Assembly: GCF_004798685.1 (NCBI RefSeq)
Contig: NZ_CP039291.1
Coordinates: 3,534,001 to 3,598,000 of the forward strand
Reading direction: 5' to 3'
Source: Cellulomonas shaoxiangyii
GTDB taxonomy: Bacteria > Actinomycetota > Actinomycetes > Actinomycetales > Cellulomonadaceae
DNA: 64,000 nucleotides
Shown here: in pieces, positions 53,855 to 60,908 of the stretch
Position numbering within the stretch: position 1 is the stretch's first letter
Layout of the letters: every line of letters begins with the position of its first letter
The notes under the pieces: model-generated
What the model was told of the DNA's origin: nothing
The model's database searches: none
What the model saw: only the letters and a program-made list of their open reading frames with translations
Made by a program: the position numbers and the translations under genes

Positions 53855-54480
53855 CGGGCGTCCTCGTGGGTCGTGGCGGCGCCGAGCCGGCTGGCGGCGA
53901 AGTCGTCGCGTGTGCACACGGACAACGCGGCCCGCTTGCCGGGCAGGTCGACCTCGCGCACGACGCGGAAGCCCGCGGCGGCGTTCTTGGCGGCGATGGC
54001 GGTGTTGCGGACGTCCGGCTCGACGACGACGCGCTGGGCGCGCAGCGTGCCGAAGCAGAAGCGCATCGTCGCGGCCATGACGGCGTCGGTGAGGCCGTGC
54101 AGGCGCGGCCCCTCGGGCGGGGCGACGAGCAGGTGCATGCCCACGTCGCCCGTGCGGGCGCGGTAGAGGCCCGCGAGCAGGACGCGCGACGGGTCGTACG
54201 TCTCGACCATGAACGCCGGGCGCCCGGCGACGCGGCCGATCCACGCGTGCTCGTCGGTGGCCGCCGCGAGCCGCTGCTCGTACGCCAGCACCTCGTCGAG
54301 CCCGAGGTCCGTCATCCGCCAGGACGCGGACGCCGGGTGCGTGAGCCAGTGGTGCAGGACGAGGGCGTCACGCTCGGGGACGACGCGGTCGAGCCGGACC
54401 GGCCCGATGCGCTTCCACGCCTCGTCGCGCACGGTCTGCGCGGACAGCGGCTCGGTCGCCTGCGAGCGCCAGCCGGTCAC
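53851..54480 (-). CDS. desC: Siderophore N-acyltransferase (DesC-like)
   Basis: A 209-residue GNAT protein of the IucB/AlcB/RhbD class that acylates N-hydroxycadaverine. Landmarks are HHWLTHPASASWRM (about 41-54), YEQRLAAATDEHAWIGRVAGRPAFMVETYDP (split), GDVGMHLLVAPPEGPR, VVVEPDVRNTAIAAKNAAAGF and the closing VDLPGKRAAL. GTG at 54478-54480 overlaps the monooxygenase stop. The usual donors are succinyl-, acetyl- or other acyl-CoAs. A paralogue lies at 48897-49589. Confidence 0.95.
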   Translation of the reverse strand: MTGWRSQATEPLSAQTVRDEAWKRIGPVRLDRVVPERDALVLHHWLTHPASASWRMTDLGLDEVLAYEQRLAAATDEHAWIGRVAGRPAFMVETYDPSRVLLAGLYRARTGDVGMHLLVAPPEGPRLHGLTDAVMAATMRFCFGTLRAQRVVVEPDVRNTAIAAKNAAAGFRVVREVDLPGKRAALSVCTRDDFAASRLGAATTHEDAR

Positions 54481-55880
54481 CGGCCGCCCTCGTCGGCGAG
54501 GGCGGCGGCGGGCGCCGCGAGGGTGGCGGCGGGCGCGGCCGGCGCCGGCACCGTGCCGGCCGGGGGCGGCTCGTGACCGGTCGGCACGCCGAACTCCTGG
54601 AACGCGATGCGCCGCTCGCGCGGGTACACCTCGCGCCCGCACACCGCCGCCAGGATCGCGGACGACCGCCACGGGCCGAAGCCCAGGTCCGGCGCGGTGA
54701 GCCCGTGCGTGTGCTCCTCGCCGTTCTGCACGAACACGCGGCCGCGGCCGCCGTCGACGGAGTAGTCGCGGGCCACGTCCAGCCGCCCGCGCTCGTCCCA
54801 GGCGAGCCGGTGCGCGATGCCGAGGACGACGTCCGGCACCTGCGCCGCGTACCCGGTGGCCAGCACGAGCGCCTCGGTCGTGCGCTCGTGCTCCGTGCCG
54901 AGCTGCGCGTGCCGCAGCCGCAGCGTGTACCGCGCGCCGTCCCACGACGCGCCCAGCACCTCGGTGTCGGTGAGCAGCGTGGTGGGCACGGGTCCGGCGG
55001 CGCTCCTGCGGTAGAGGGCGTCGTAGATGTCGTCGACGAGGCCGGCGCTGATGCCCTTGGAGAGGCCGCGCTGCTCGCGCGCGAGCCGGTCGCGGACGTC
55101 CACCGGCAGGGCGTGGAAGTGGTCGGTGTACTCCGGCGACGTCATCTCGAGGGTCAGCTTCGTGTACTCCATCGGGAAGAAGCGGGGCGAGCGCGTGACC
55201 CAGTCCAGGCGCGGACCGCCCGGGCCGGTGGACTCGAGCAGGTCGCGGTAGACCTCCGCGGCGGACTGGCCCGATCCGACGACGGTGACGGAGGCGGCGG
55301 CCCGGAGCCGGTCCCGCTGCGGCAGGTAGTCCGACGAGTGCACGACCGGCCCGCCGAGCCCGCGCAGCGCCGCCGGGACGACCGGCTGCGTGCCGACGCC
55401 GAGCACCACGTGGCGCGTCCGGTAGGACTCCACGCCGCCGTCCGTCGTGCGCGCGTGCACGACGTACAGGTCGTCGTCGTGCGGGTCGACCTCGACCGAC
55501 GTCACGGTCCGGCCCCACCGGAGCGCGGGCAGCTGCGCGGCCACCCACCGGCAGTACGCGTCGTACTCCGCGCGCAGCGGGTAGAAGCTCTCGCGGATGT
55601 AGAACGCGTAGAGCCGGCCCGTCGCCTTGAGCCACGCGAGGAACGAGTACGGGCTGGTCGGGTCGGCCATCGTCACGAGGTCCGCGAGGAACGGGACCTG
55701 GGTCGTCGCGCCCTCGAGCATCATCCCGGGGTGCCAGCGGAACTCCGGGGCCGTGTCGAGGAAGACCGTGTCGAGGTCGAGCGGCGCCGCGAGAGCCGCC
55801 AGGCCGAGGTTGAACGGGCCGATGCCGACGCCGACGACGTCGTGCACGCGCGCGTCGGTGGGGCTCGCCGCCCCGCTCAC
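54477..55880 (-). CDS. desB: Lysine/cadaverine N-monooxygenase (DesB/IucD-like)
   Basis: A 467-residue flavoprotein hydroxylating cadaverine or a related diamine. The FAD site is VGVGIGPFNLGLAALA near the N-terminus. RWHPGMMLEGATTQVPFLADLVTM (split) is the class B substrate region. The NADPH site is VTVVGSGQSAAEVYRDLLE, and the D(x)3(L/F)ATGY motif appears as ALVLATGYAAQVP. The HTHGLTAPDLGFGPWRSS segment closes the fold. The C-terminal 35 residues are Ala/Pro-rich. GTG at 55878-55880 overlaps the decarboxylase stop. Confidence 0.96.
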   Translation of the reverse strand: MSGAASPTDARVHDVVGVGIGPFNLGLAALAAPLDLDTVFLDTAPEFRWHPGMMLEGATTQVPFLADLVTMADPTSPYSFLAWLKATGRLYAFYIRESFYPLRAEYDAYCRWVAAQLPALRWGRTVTSVEVDPHDDDLYVVHARTTDGGVESYRTRHVVLGVGTQPVVPAALRGLGGPVVHSSDYLPQRDRLRAAASVTVVGSGQSAAEVYRDLLESTGPGGPRLDWVTRSPRFFPMEYTKLTLEMTSPEYTDHFHALPVDVRDRLAREQRGLSKGISAGLVDDIYDALYRRSAAGPVPTTLLTDTEVLGASWDGARYTLRLRHAQLGTEHERTTEALVLATGYAAQVPDVVLGIAHRLAWDERGRLDVARDYSVDGGRGRVFVQNGEEHTHGLTAPDLGFGPWRSSAILAAVCGREVYPRERRIAFQEFGVPTGHEPPPAGTVPAPAAPAATLAAPAAALADEGGR

Positions 55881-57331
55881 CGCGCCACCGCCGCGTCCGC
55901 GGCCAGCAGGTCGCCGCCCTCGACCAGCGCGGCCGCCGCCTGCCGGACCAGCTCGAGCACGCGCCGCACGTCCGCGACCGTCGTGGCCGGGTTGAGCAGC
56001 GTGAGCTTGAGGCACGGGCGGCCGTCGACGGTCGTGCGGGCCACGAGGGCGCGGCCGGAGTCGAACAGCACGCGGCGCACCTGCGCGACGAGGGCGTCGG
56101 CGCGCGCGTCGTCCAGCCCGTCGGGCTGGTACCGGAACATCACGGTGGACAGGTCGGTCGGGGACAGCAGGCGCAGGTCGGGGTCGGCGCCGACGACCCG
56201 GTGCACGGCGGCGGCCAGGTCGATCGTCGCGTCGACCATGTCCCCGATGCCGTCCGCGCCGAGCGCACGCAGCGTCGCCCACAGCTTGAGCGCGTCGAAC
56301 CGGCGGGTCGTCTGCAGGGACACGTCGACCTGGTTCGGCTCCTGCTCGCCCGCGGGGTTGAGGTAGTCCGCGTGGTGCGCGACGAGCCGCAGGTCGGCGG
56401 CGTGCCGCACGACCAGCGCGGACGACGACACGGGCTGGAAGAAGGCCTTGTGGAAGTCCACCGTCACCGAGCGGGCGCGCTCGACGCCGTCGAGCAGGTG
56501 CCGGCGCGTGCGGCTGACCAGCAGCCCGCAGCCGTACGCCGCGTCGACGTGCAGCCACACGTCGGCGGCGTCGCACGTGTCGGCGATCGCCGCGAGCGGG
56601 TCGACGCACCCGCGGTCGGTCGTGCCGGCGGTCGCGACGACGACCATCGGCAGGCGCGCGTCCTCCTCGACGTGCCGCAGCGCGATGGCCAGGGCGTCGG
56701 GGCGCATCCGGCCCTGCTCGTCCACGGGGACGAGCCGCACCGCGTCCGGCGCGAGCCCCAGCAGGCGCGCGGACTGCTGCACCGAGAAGTGGCTGGAGGC
56801 GGTCGCGAGCACGACCAGGTCGCGGCCGGCGGCACCCGGCGCGGACGCCAGCGCGTGCTCGCGCGCCAGCAGCAGCGCCTGCAGGTTCGACTGCGTGCCG
56901 CCCGACGTGAAGATGCCGCCGCCGGCGAGGAAGCCGATGCGGCCCGCGGTCCACGCGACGAGCCGGCGCTCCATGAGCGTGCCGACCGTCGACTGGTCGT
57001 AGGTGTCGACGCTCGCGTTCACCGCGGCGATCACGGCCTCCGCGGCGACCGCCGGCACGGCCACCGGGCAGTTGAGGTGCGCGGTGTACGCGGGGTCGTG
57101 GAACCACACGGCGTGCTGCGCGAACAGCTCGTCGACCTCTCGCAGCGCGGCGGCCGTCCCGCGGCCGGGACCGTCGAGGTCGACCGCGTCGACGAGCGCC
57201 TGCAGGTGCTCGCGGCTCGCGCCCGAGAAGGGCTGGGTGGTGGTGCGGAACCGAGCCGCGACCCGGTCGACGGTGCCGCGCATCGCGTCGACGTAGGCGT
57301 CGGCGGTGGCGGCGGACAGCAGCTCGTGCAC
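55877..57331 (-). CDS. desA: PLP-dependent lysine/diaminobutyrate decarboxylase (DesA-like)
   Basis: A 484-residue group II decarboxylase making cadaverine, the first step of desferrioxamine-type synthesis. FTSGGTQSNLQAL binds PLP phosphate, HVDAAYG carries the PLP-pairing Asp (about D273), and the Schiff-base Lys is K295 in VDFHKAFFQP. SSSALVVRH and NQVDVSLQTTRRFDALKLWATLRALG (split) are also conserved. GTG at 57329-57331 is chosen because GGGGGAG lies just upstream; a longer frame to 57379 would run over the promoter. The iron box is 64 bases upstream. Confidence 0.95.
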   Translation of the reverse strand: MHELLSAATADAYVDAMRGTVDRVAARFRTTTQPFSGASREHLQALVDAVDLDGPGRGTAAALREVDELFAQHAVWFHDPAYTAHLNCPVAVPAVAAEAVIAAVNASVDTYDQSTVGTLMERRLVAWTAGRIGFLAGGGIFTSGGTQSNLQALLLAREHALASAPGAAGRDLVVLATASSHFSVQQSARLLGLAPDAVRLVPVDEQGRMRPDALAIALRHVEEDARLPMVVVATAGTTDRGCVDPLAAIADTCDAADVWLHVDAAYGCGLLVSRTRRHLLDGVERARSVTVDFHKAFFQPVSSSALVVRHAADLRLVAHHADYLNPAGEQEPNQVDVSLQTTRRFDALKLWATLRALGADGIGDMVDATIDLAAAVHRVVGADPDLRLLSPTDLSTVMFRYQPDGLDDARADALVAQVRRVLFDSGRALVARTTVDGRPCLKLTLLNPATTVADVRRVLELVRQAAAALVEGGDLLAADAAVAR

Positions 57332-57394
57332 GCGTGGTACTCCCCCTGCGGCGGGCACGTCCCGCTGCGGGACGCGCATGTGAGGCGGACCTCA

Positions 57395-57410
57395 GTTAGG
57401 CGTGCCTAAC
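57395..57410. promoter_or_regulatory. DtxR/IdeR iron box of the siderophore operon
   Basis: gttaggc-gt-gcctaac is a perfect palindrome matching the TTAGGxxxGCCTAA core of actinobacterial DtxR/IdeR boxes. A second small palindrome (tgagg-cgga-cctca, 57381-57394) abuts it. It lies between the promoter side and desA, so iron repression of the whole operon is expected. Confidence 0.85.
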
Positions 57411-57492
57411 GTACGCGAATCGGACGATCCGTCAAGGAGCGTCCGCGCGGTCGCCGGGGGGCCGCGACCGGGCGTTCGGCCGTCCGCGCAGG

Positions 57493-58260
57493 TCAGCGCG
57501 TGCGCACCGGCAGCCAGTCGAGGACGTCGCGGATGTGCTCGTCCCAGAACCCCCACTCGTGGTCGCCGGGGTGGACGTGCGCGTCGACCTCGACGCCGCG
57601 CGCTGCGGCGTGCTCGACGAAGAGGTGCTGGGCGTCCAGCAGGAAGTCCTGCGACCCGCACGTCGCGTACAGCGCGGGCAGCGACGCCGGGTCGGCGCGG
57701 TCGAGCAGCGTCAGCAGGTCGTCGTCCGTGCCCGCCGGGTCCGCGCCGGCCCACACGTGCGGCACCCGCACGTGGAGGTCCGCCGCCCGCGGCCCGCCCA
57801 CCACGAGCGCCCCCGAGAGGCTCGCCGCCGCCGCGAACCGCTCCGGCTGCCGCAGCGCCCACTTGAACGCGCCGTACCCGCCCATCGACAGGCCCGCGAC
57901 GAACGTGTCTTCGCGCCGGTCCGACACGCGGAAGAAGTGCTGCACCACCCGCGGCAGCTCCTCCGACAGGTACGTCCAGTACCGCCCGCCGTGCGCCTCG
58001 TCGGTGTAGAACGACCGCGCCACGCGCGGCATCACGACCGCGATCCCGCGCTCGGCGACGTACCGCTCGATCGACGTGCGCCGCAGCCAGATCGTCTCGT
58101 CGTCGCTCAGCCCGTGCAGCAGGTACAGCACGGGCGGCGGCCCGGCGAGGTCCGAGCCGCCCATGCCGATCTGGCCGCGCGCCGCCTCCGGCAGCAGCAC
58201 GGTCACCGACGTGTTCAGCTCGAGCGCCTCGGAGAAGAAGTGGCAGGTCAGCAGCGCCAT
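57493..58260 (-). CDS. Esterase of the EstA/S-formylglutathione-hydrolase type
   Basis: A 255-residue alpha/beta hydrolase. The oxyanion region is VLYLLHGLSDDETIWLRRTSIERYVAERGI (split), the nucleophile elbow is AGLSMGGYGAFKWAL, and the catalytic His is in HPGDHEWGFWDEHI. There is no signal peptide. The family includes tributyrin esterases, and relatives in other clusters act as siderophore esterases, so a role in releasing iron from a ferri-siderophore is possible but unproven. GGAAGG precedes the ATG at 58258-58260. It is transcribed toward the siderophore operon but separated from it by the iron-box region. Confidence 0.9.
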   Translation of the reverse strand: MALLTCHFFSEALELNTSVTVLLPEAARGQIGMGGSDLAGPPPVLYLLHGLSDDETIWLRRTSIERYVAERGIAVVMPRVARSFYTDEAHGGRYWTYLSEELPRVVQHFFRVSDRREDTFVAGLSMGGYGAFKWALRQPERFAAAASLSGALVVGGPRAADLHVRVPHVWAGADPAGTDDDLLTLLDRADPASLPALYATCGSQDFLLDAQHLFVEHAAARGVEVDAHVHPGDHEWGFWDEHIRDVLDWLPVRTR

Positions 58261-58336
58261 CGCGGCATCCTTCCGGTGGTGGGGTACGGCTCGACGCTAG
58301 CCGGGCCGCGAGGCGACGGCGCGGCCGGTGGGGTCC

Positions 58337-58378
58337 GTCAGGCAGTGCGCGTCAGGCGGTGCGTGTCAGGCGGTGCGC
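58337..58378 (-). repeat. 14-bp triplication at the beta-lactamase stop codon
   Basis: Three units gtcaggcRgtgcgY begin at 58337, 58351 and 58365. The third contains the stop codon (tca 58366-58368) of the beta-lactamase gene. Confidence 0.85.
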
Positions 58379-59337
58379 GCCGCCAGCAGCGCGTCCAGGA
58401 CGACGGCCGCCGCCTCCGCGAGCGGGGCATCGGTGCGCTCGGCGTCCGGGGACGGCCGGTCCGTCAGGATCGCGAGCACGACCGGCGCGCCCTCGGGTGT
58501 GCCGAGCGGCCCCGGCCAGACGACGGCGACGTCGTTGCGGGTGGCGTACGCGCCGGCGCCCGTCTTGTCGCCGACGGTCCACCCGGGGCGGGCGGCGGCG
58601 CGGACCAGCGCGTCCCCGGTGGTGTTGCGGACCAGCCAGTCGGCGAGGACCTCGCGCTCGCGCGCACCGAGCGCGTCGCCGACGACCAGGGTGCCGTACG
58701 TCGCCGCGAGCGCGCGGGGCGTGCTGGTGTCGCGCTCGTCGCCGGGTGCGGTGGCGTTGAGCCCGGGCTCCCAGCGGTCGCTGCGCGTGACGTCGTCGCC
58801 GATGCCCCGCACGTAGGCCGTGAGGCCCGTGGGCCCGCCGGCATCCCGCAGCAGCAGGTTGCCCGCGGTGTTGTCGCTGTACCGGACCGCCGCGTCGCCG
58901 AGCTCGCGCCACGTCATCGTGCCGCCGATCCGCTCCCCCGTGACGGGCGAGAAGTCCACGAGGTCGTCGGCCGTGACGGGGACCGCCTCGTCGAGTCCCG
59001 CGACCCCACGTGCTGCCAGGACCGCGGCCGCCGCGAGCGGCTTGACCGTCGAGCAGAACGCGAACCGCTCGTCGGCGCGGTGGCCGGTCGTGCGGCCCTG
59101 CGCGGTGTCGACCGCGTGCACCCCGAGGCGCACGCCGTGCCGCGCCTCGACGTCCGCGAGCGCGGCCGTGAGGTCGAGGGCGGGCGGGGCGGTGGGCGTC
59201 GCGGACGGCGTCGGGGTGGACGTCGCGGTCGCGACCGACGACGTGGCGTCACGTGGCGCGGTGCACGCGGCGACGAGCAGCGCGAGCGCGCCGACCTGCA
59301 GGACGGCGCGGCGGCTCGGGCCGGACGCGTGCGACAT
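58366..59337 (-). CDS. Class A beta-lactamase, twin-arginine lipoprotein
   Basis: A 323-residue serine beta-lactamase. Active-site motifs are S96-T-V-K99, S144-D-N146, E180-P-G-L-N184 (the omega-loop Glu) and K248-T-G250, the full class A set. The N-terminus PSRRAVLQVGALALLVAAC joins a twin-arginine start to a lipobox, so it is probably exported folded and anchored outside the membrane. A Ser/Thr/Pro linker (about 30-52) follows. GGAGG precedes the ATG at 59335-59337. It should hydrolyse penicillins or cephalosporins; spectrum cannot be predicted. Confidence 0.95.
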   Translation of the reverse strand: MSHASGPSRRAVLQVGALALLVAACTAPRDATSSVATATSTPTPSATPTAPPALDLTAALADVEARHGVRLGVHAVDTAQGRTTGHRADERFAFCSTVKPLAAAAVLAARGVAGLDEAVPVTADDLVDFSPVTGERIGGTMTWRELGDAAVRYSDNTAGNLLLRDAGGPTGLTAYVRGIGDDVTRSDRWEPGLNATAPGDERDTSTPRALAATYGTLVVGDALGAREREVLADWLVRNTTGDALVRAAARPGWTVGDKTGAGAYATRNDVAVVWPGPLGTPEGAPVVLAILTDRPSPDAERTDAPLAEAAAVVLDALLAARTA

Positions 59338-59467
59338 CGTGAACCTCCGTGCGGGGGACGGCCGGGACGTGCACCGCCCGCCGACGCCCATCATGCCCGG
59401 GCGGAGTGCGCCGGGCGCCGATGGGTGGGGCGAGGACGCGTCGGCCGCTGCCGCCCGTCCCCGCGCG

Positions 59468-59929
59468 TCAGACGAACAGGCAGAACGGGTGGGCGTCGAG
59501 GTCGAGCATGACCCGGACCTCGTCCTGCGGCTGGACGTCGGCCTCCCGCGCGCCGCACTCCAGCGCCCACGCGACGGCCGCGTCGAGGTCGTCGACCTGG
59601 ATGTCGAGGTGCTGCGTCGACCGCTGCTCCCCGGCCCGGGCGGGCCACACCGGCGGCGTCCACTCGCGCTCGTGCTCGACGTTGATGGTCATCCCGGCCT
59701 CGCCCGCGGGCGGCTTCACCTGCGCCCACGTGATGCCGTTCGGGTCGCCGGGGTCGGCCTCCTCCTCGACGGTCACGCGCCCGCCGAGCAGCCGCGCGTA
59801 GAAGTGCGCCTGCTCGTGCGGGCGCGCGGTGCTGATCGTCATGGAGGTCGCCCGCAGCCGCGGCCGCGCGGCGCCCCCGCCGGACGGGGAGGTGCCGGAC
59901 GAGGAGGTGCCGAAGGCGTCGTCGCTCAT
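59468..59929 (-). CDS. VOC (glyoxalase/bleomycin-resistance) family protein
   Basis: A 153-residue protein. A disordered start (about 1-25) precedes one VOC module built of two beta-alpha-beta-beta-beta halves: TSMTISTARPHEQAHFYARLLGG and STQHLDIQVDDLDAAVAWALECGA (split at usual landmarks), with QDEVRVMLDLDAHPFCLFV at the end. The HLDIQVDD and HPFCLF features match the lactoylglutathione-lyase-like group. Function is unknown; the family includes resistance proteins and dioxygenases. Confidence 0.92.
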   Translation of the reverse strand: MSDDAFGTSSSGTSPSGGGAARPRLRATSMTISTARPHEQAHFYARLLGGRVTVEEEADPGDPNGITWAQVKPPAGEAGMTINVEHEREWTPPVWPARAGEQRSTQHLDIQVDDLDAAVAWALECGAREADVQPQDEVRVMLDLDAHPFCLFV

Positions 59930-60009
59930 CCTCGGGATGCTGCCACGCCCCACCGACACCCTCCCCCGCCCCCTCCCCCGCTCCCCTCTCCCCACCCGCC
60001 ACTCCCCCA

Positions 60010-60065
60010 CGAACCCGGACTTCCTCAGCACCCCCGCGCCCACGCCCTGACGAAGTCCGGGTTCG
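60010..60065. repeat. Inverted repeat with CGAACCCGGACTTC arms
   Basis: cgaacccggacttc (60010-60023) and gaagtccgggttcg (60052-60065) are perfect 14-bp arms with a 28-nt loop. It lies in the 392-bp interval between the VOC and MarR genes. A reversed half (gagatccgggttcgac) recurs at about 60110-60126, before the 113-bp tandem array. Confidence 0.75.
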
Positions 60066-60095
60066 ACGGGGGGTGAAGGGGTGGGACGGGCGGGG

Positions 60096-60340
60096 TCGGC
60101 CGCGGGCGACGAGATCCGGGTTCGACGCCCGGTGACACCGGGCCTGGCGGCGTGGAACGTCGTCACGAGGCCGCCACGCCCGGGTTCAACCGCCCGGGTA
60201 GGTGCCGGTCAGCCGCGGGCGACGCGGGCCGGGTTCGATGCCCGGTGACACCGGGCCTGGCGGCCGGGAACGGGGTCACGAGGCCGCCGGGCCCGGGTTC
60301 ACCGCCGGGCAGCGGGCCGGGTCAGCCGCGGGCGACGCGG
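60096..60340. repeat. 113-bp tandem repeat containing the marR 3' end
   Basis: The marker gccgcgggcgacg occurs at 60099, 60212 and 60325, exactly 113 bases apart. The last copy is the authentic end of the MarR gene (stop tca at 60322-60324). The middle copy keeps the stop (60209-60211). The first has tcg instead. Between markers, gggttcgaYgcccggtgac and accgggcctggcgg are repeated closely. It fills most of the intergenic stretch. Confidence 0.85.
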
Positions 60341-60801
60341 CGGAGGAGGGTCAGCAGCTCGGTCTGCTCCGCGGGGGTCAGGACGTCGAGGCGGGCGCGC
60401 GCGCCCTCCTGGCGGCGCTCCGACAGCCGCGCGAGCTGCGCGCGGCCCGCGTCGGTGAGCTCCACGAGCGTCGCGCGGCGGTCCGCCGGGTCGGGGACGC
60501 GCCGCACCCAGCCGTCCTCCTCGGCCTGGTCGACCTTCGACGTGACGGAGCGGGGCGCCACGTCGAGGACGTCGGCGAGCTCGCCCAGCCGGCGCGGCCG
60601 GTCGCAGCGGTCGAGGGTGCGCAGCAGCCGCAGCTGCCCGGGCGTCATCTCGTGGCCGAGCAGCTCGGACGCCTCGCGCCGGACGTTGCGGAGCACGTCG
60701 TGCAGGAGCTCGAGGAACTCCTCGGACGGGCCGGTCGGCCCGCCGTTGCGGGGCGCGCCGTCGGCCGGCGGGGCGTCGTCCTCGTGCAGCGGGGCGTCCA
60801 C
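60322..60801 (-). CDS. MarR-family transcriptional regulator
   Basis: A 159-residue winged-helix repressor. The DNA-binding region (about 50-120) reads MTPGQLRLLRTLDRC, LGELADVLDVAPRSVTSKVDQAEEDGWVRRVPDPADRRATLVELTDAGR (split), with the wing DPADRR typical of MarR. Helices at both ends form the dimer. GTG at 60799-60801 lies six bases after TAGCCT (leaderless). It is divergent from the ABC exporter and probably represses it through the palindrome at 60848-60862. Confidence 0.95.
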   Translation of the reverse strand: MDAPLHEDDAPPADGAPRNGGPTGPSEEFLELLHDVLRNVRREASELLGHEMTPGQLRLLRTLDRCDRPRRLGELADVLDVAPRSVTSKVDQAEEDGWVRRVPDPADRRATLVELTDAGRAQLARLSERRQEGARARLDVLTPAEQTELLTLLRRVARG

Positions 60802-60807
60802 GGGTCG

Positions 60808-60813
60808 AGGCTA
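60808..60813 (-). promoter_or_regulatory. Leaderless-type -10 (TAGCCT) of the MarR gene
   Basis: TAGCCT on the minus strand, 6 nt, then GTG at 60801. Confidence 0.5.
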
Positions 60814-60847
60814 GTCGGGAATGAAACCGAAGTGAATCGCGCTCATG

Positions 60848-60862
60848 GTGAGGTAACCTCAC
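60848..60862. promoter_or_regulatory. Palindromic operator over the ABC exporter -10
   Basis: gtgaggtaacctcac is a perfect palindrome (7-bp arms, one central base). It contains TAACCT (60854-60859), a plausible -10 for the plus-strand exporter gene, so a bound repressor would block the promoter. The MarR protein encoded next to it is the natural candidate. Confidence 0.65.
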
Positions 60863-60908
60863 TAATCGCGGTCGCACCGGCCGCCCACCTCCGGACCCAG
60901 GAGGCCCC

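Noticed and set aside
60010..60340. CRISPR array
   Set aside because: The repeats are long (113 bp), adjacent and without unique spacers, and no cas gene is present.
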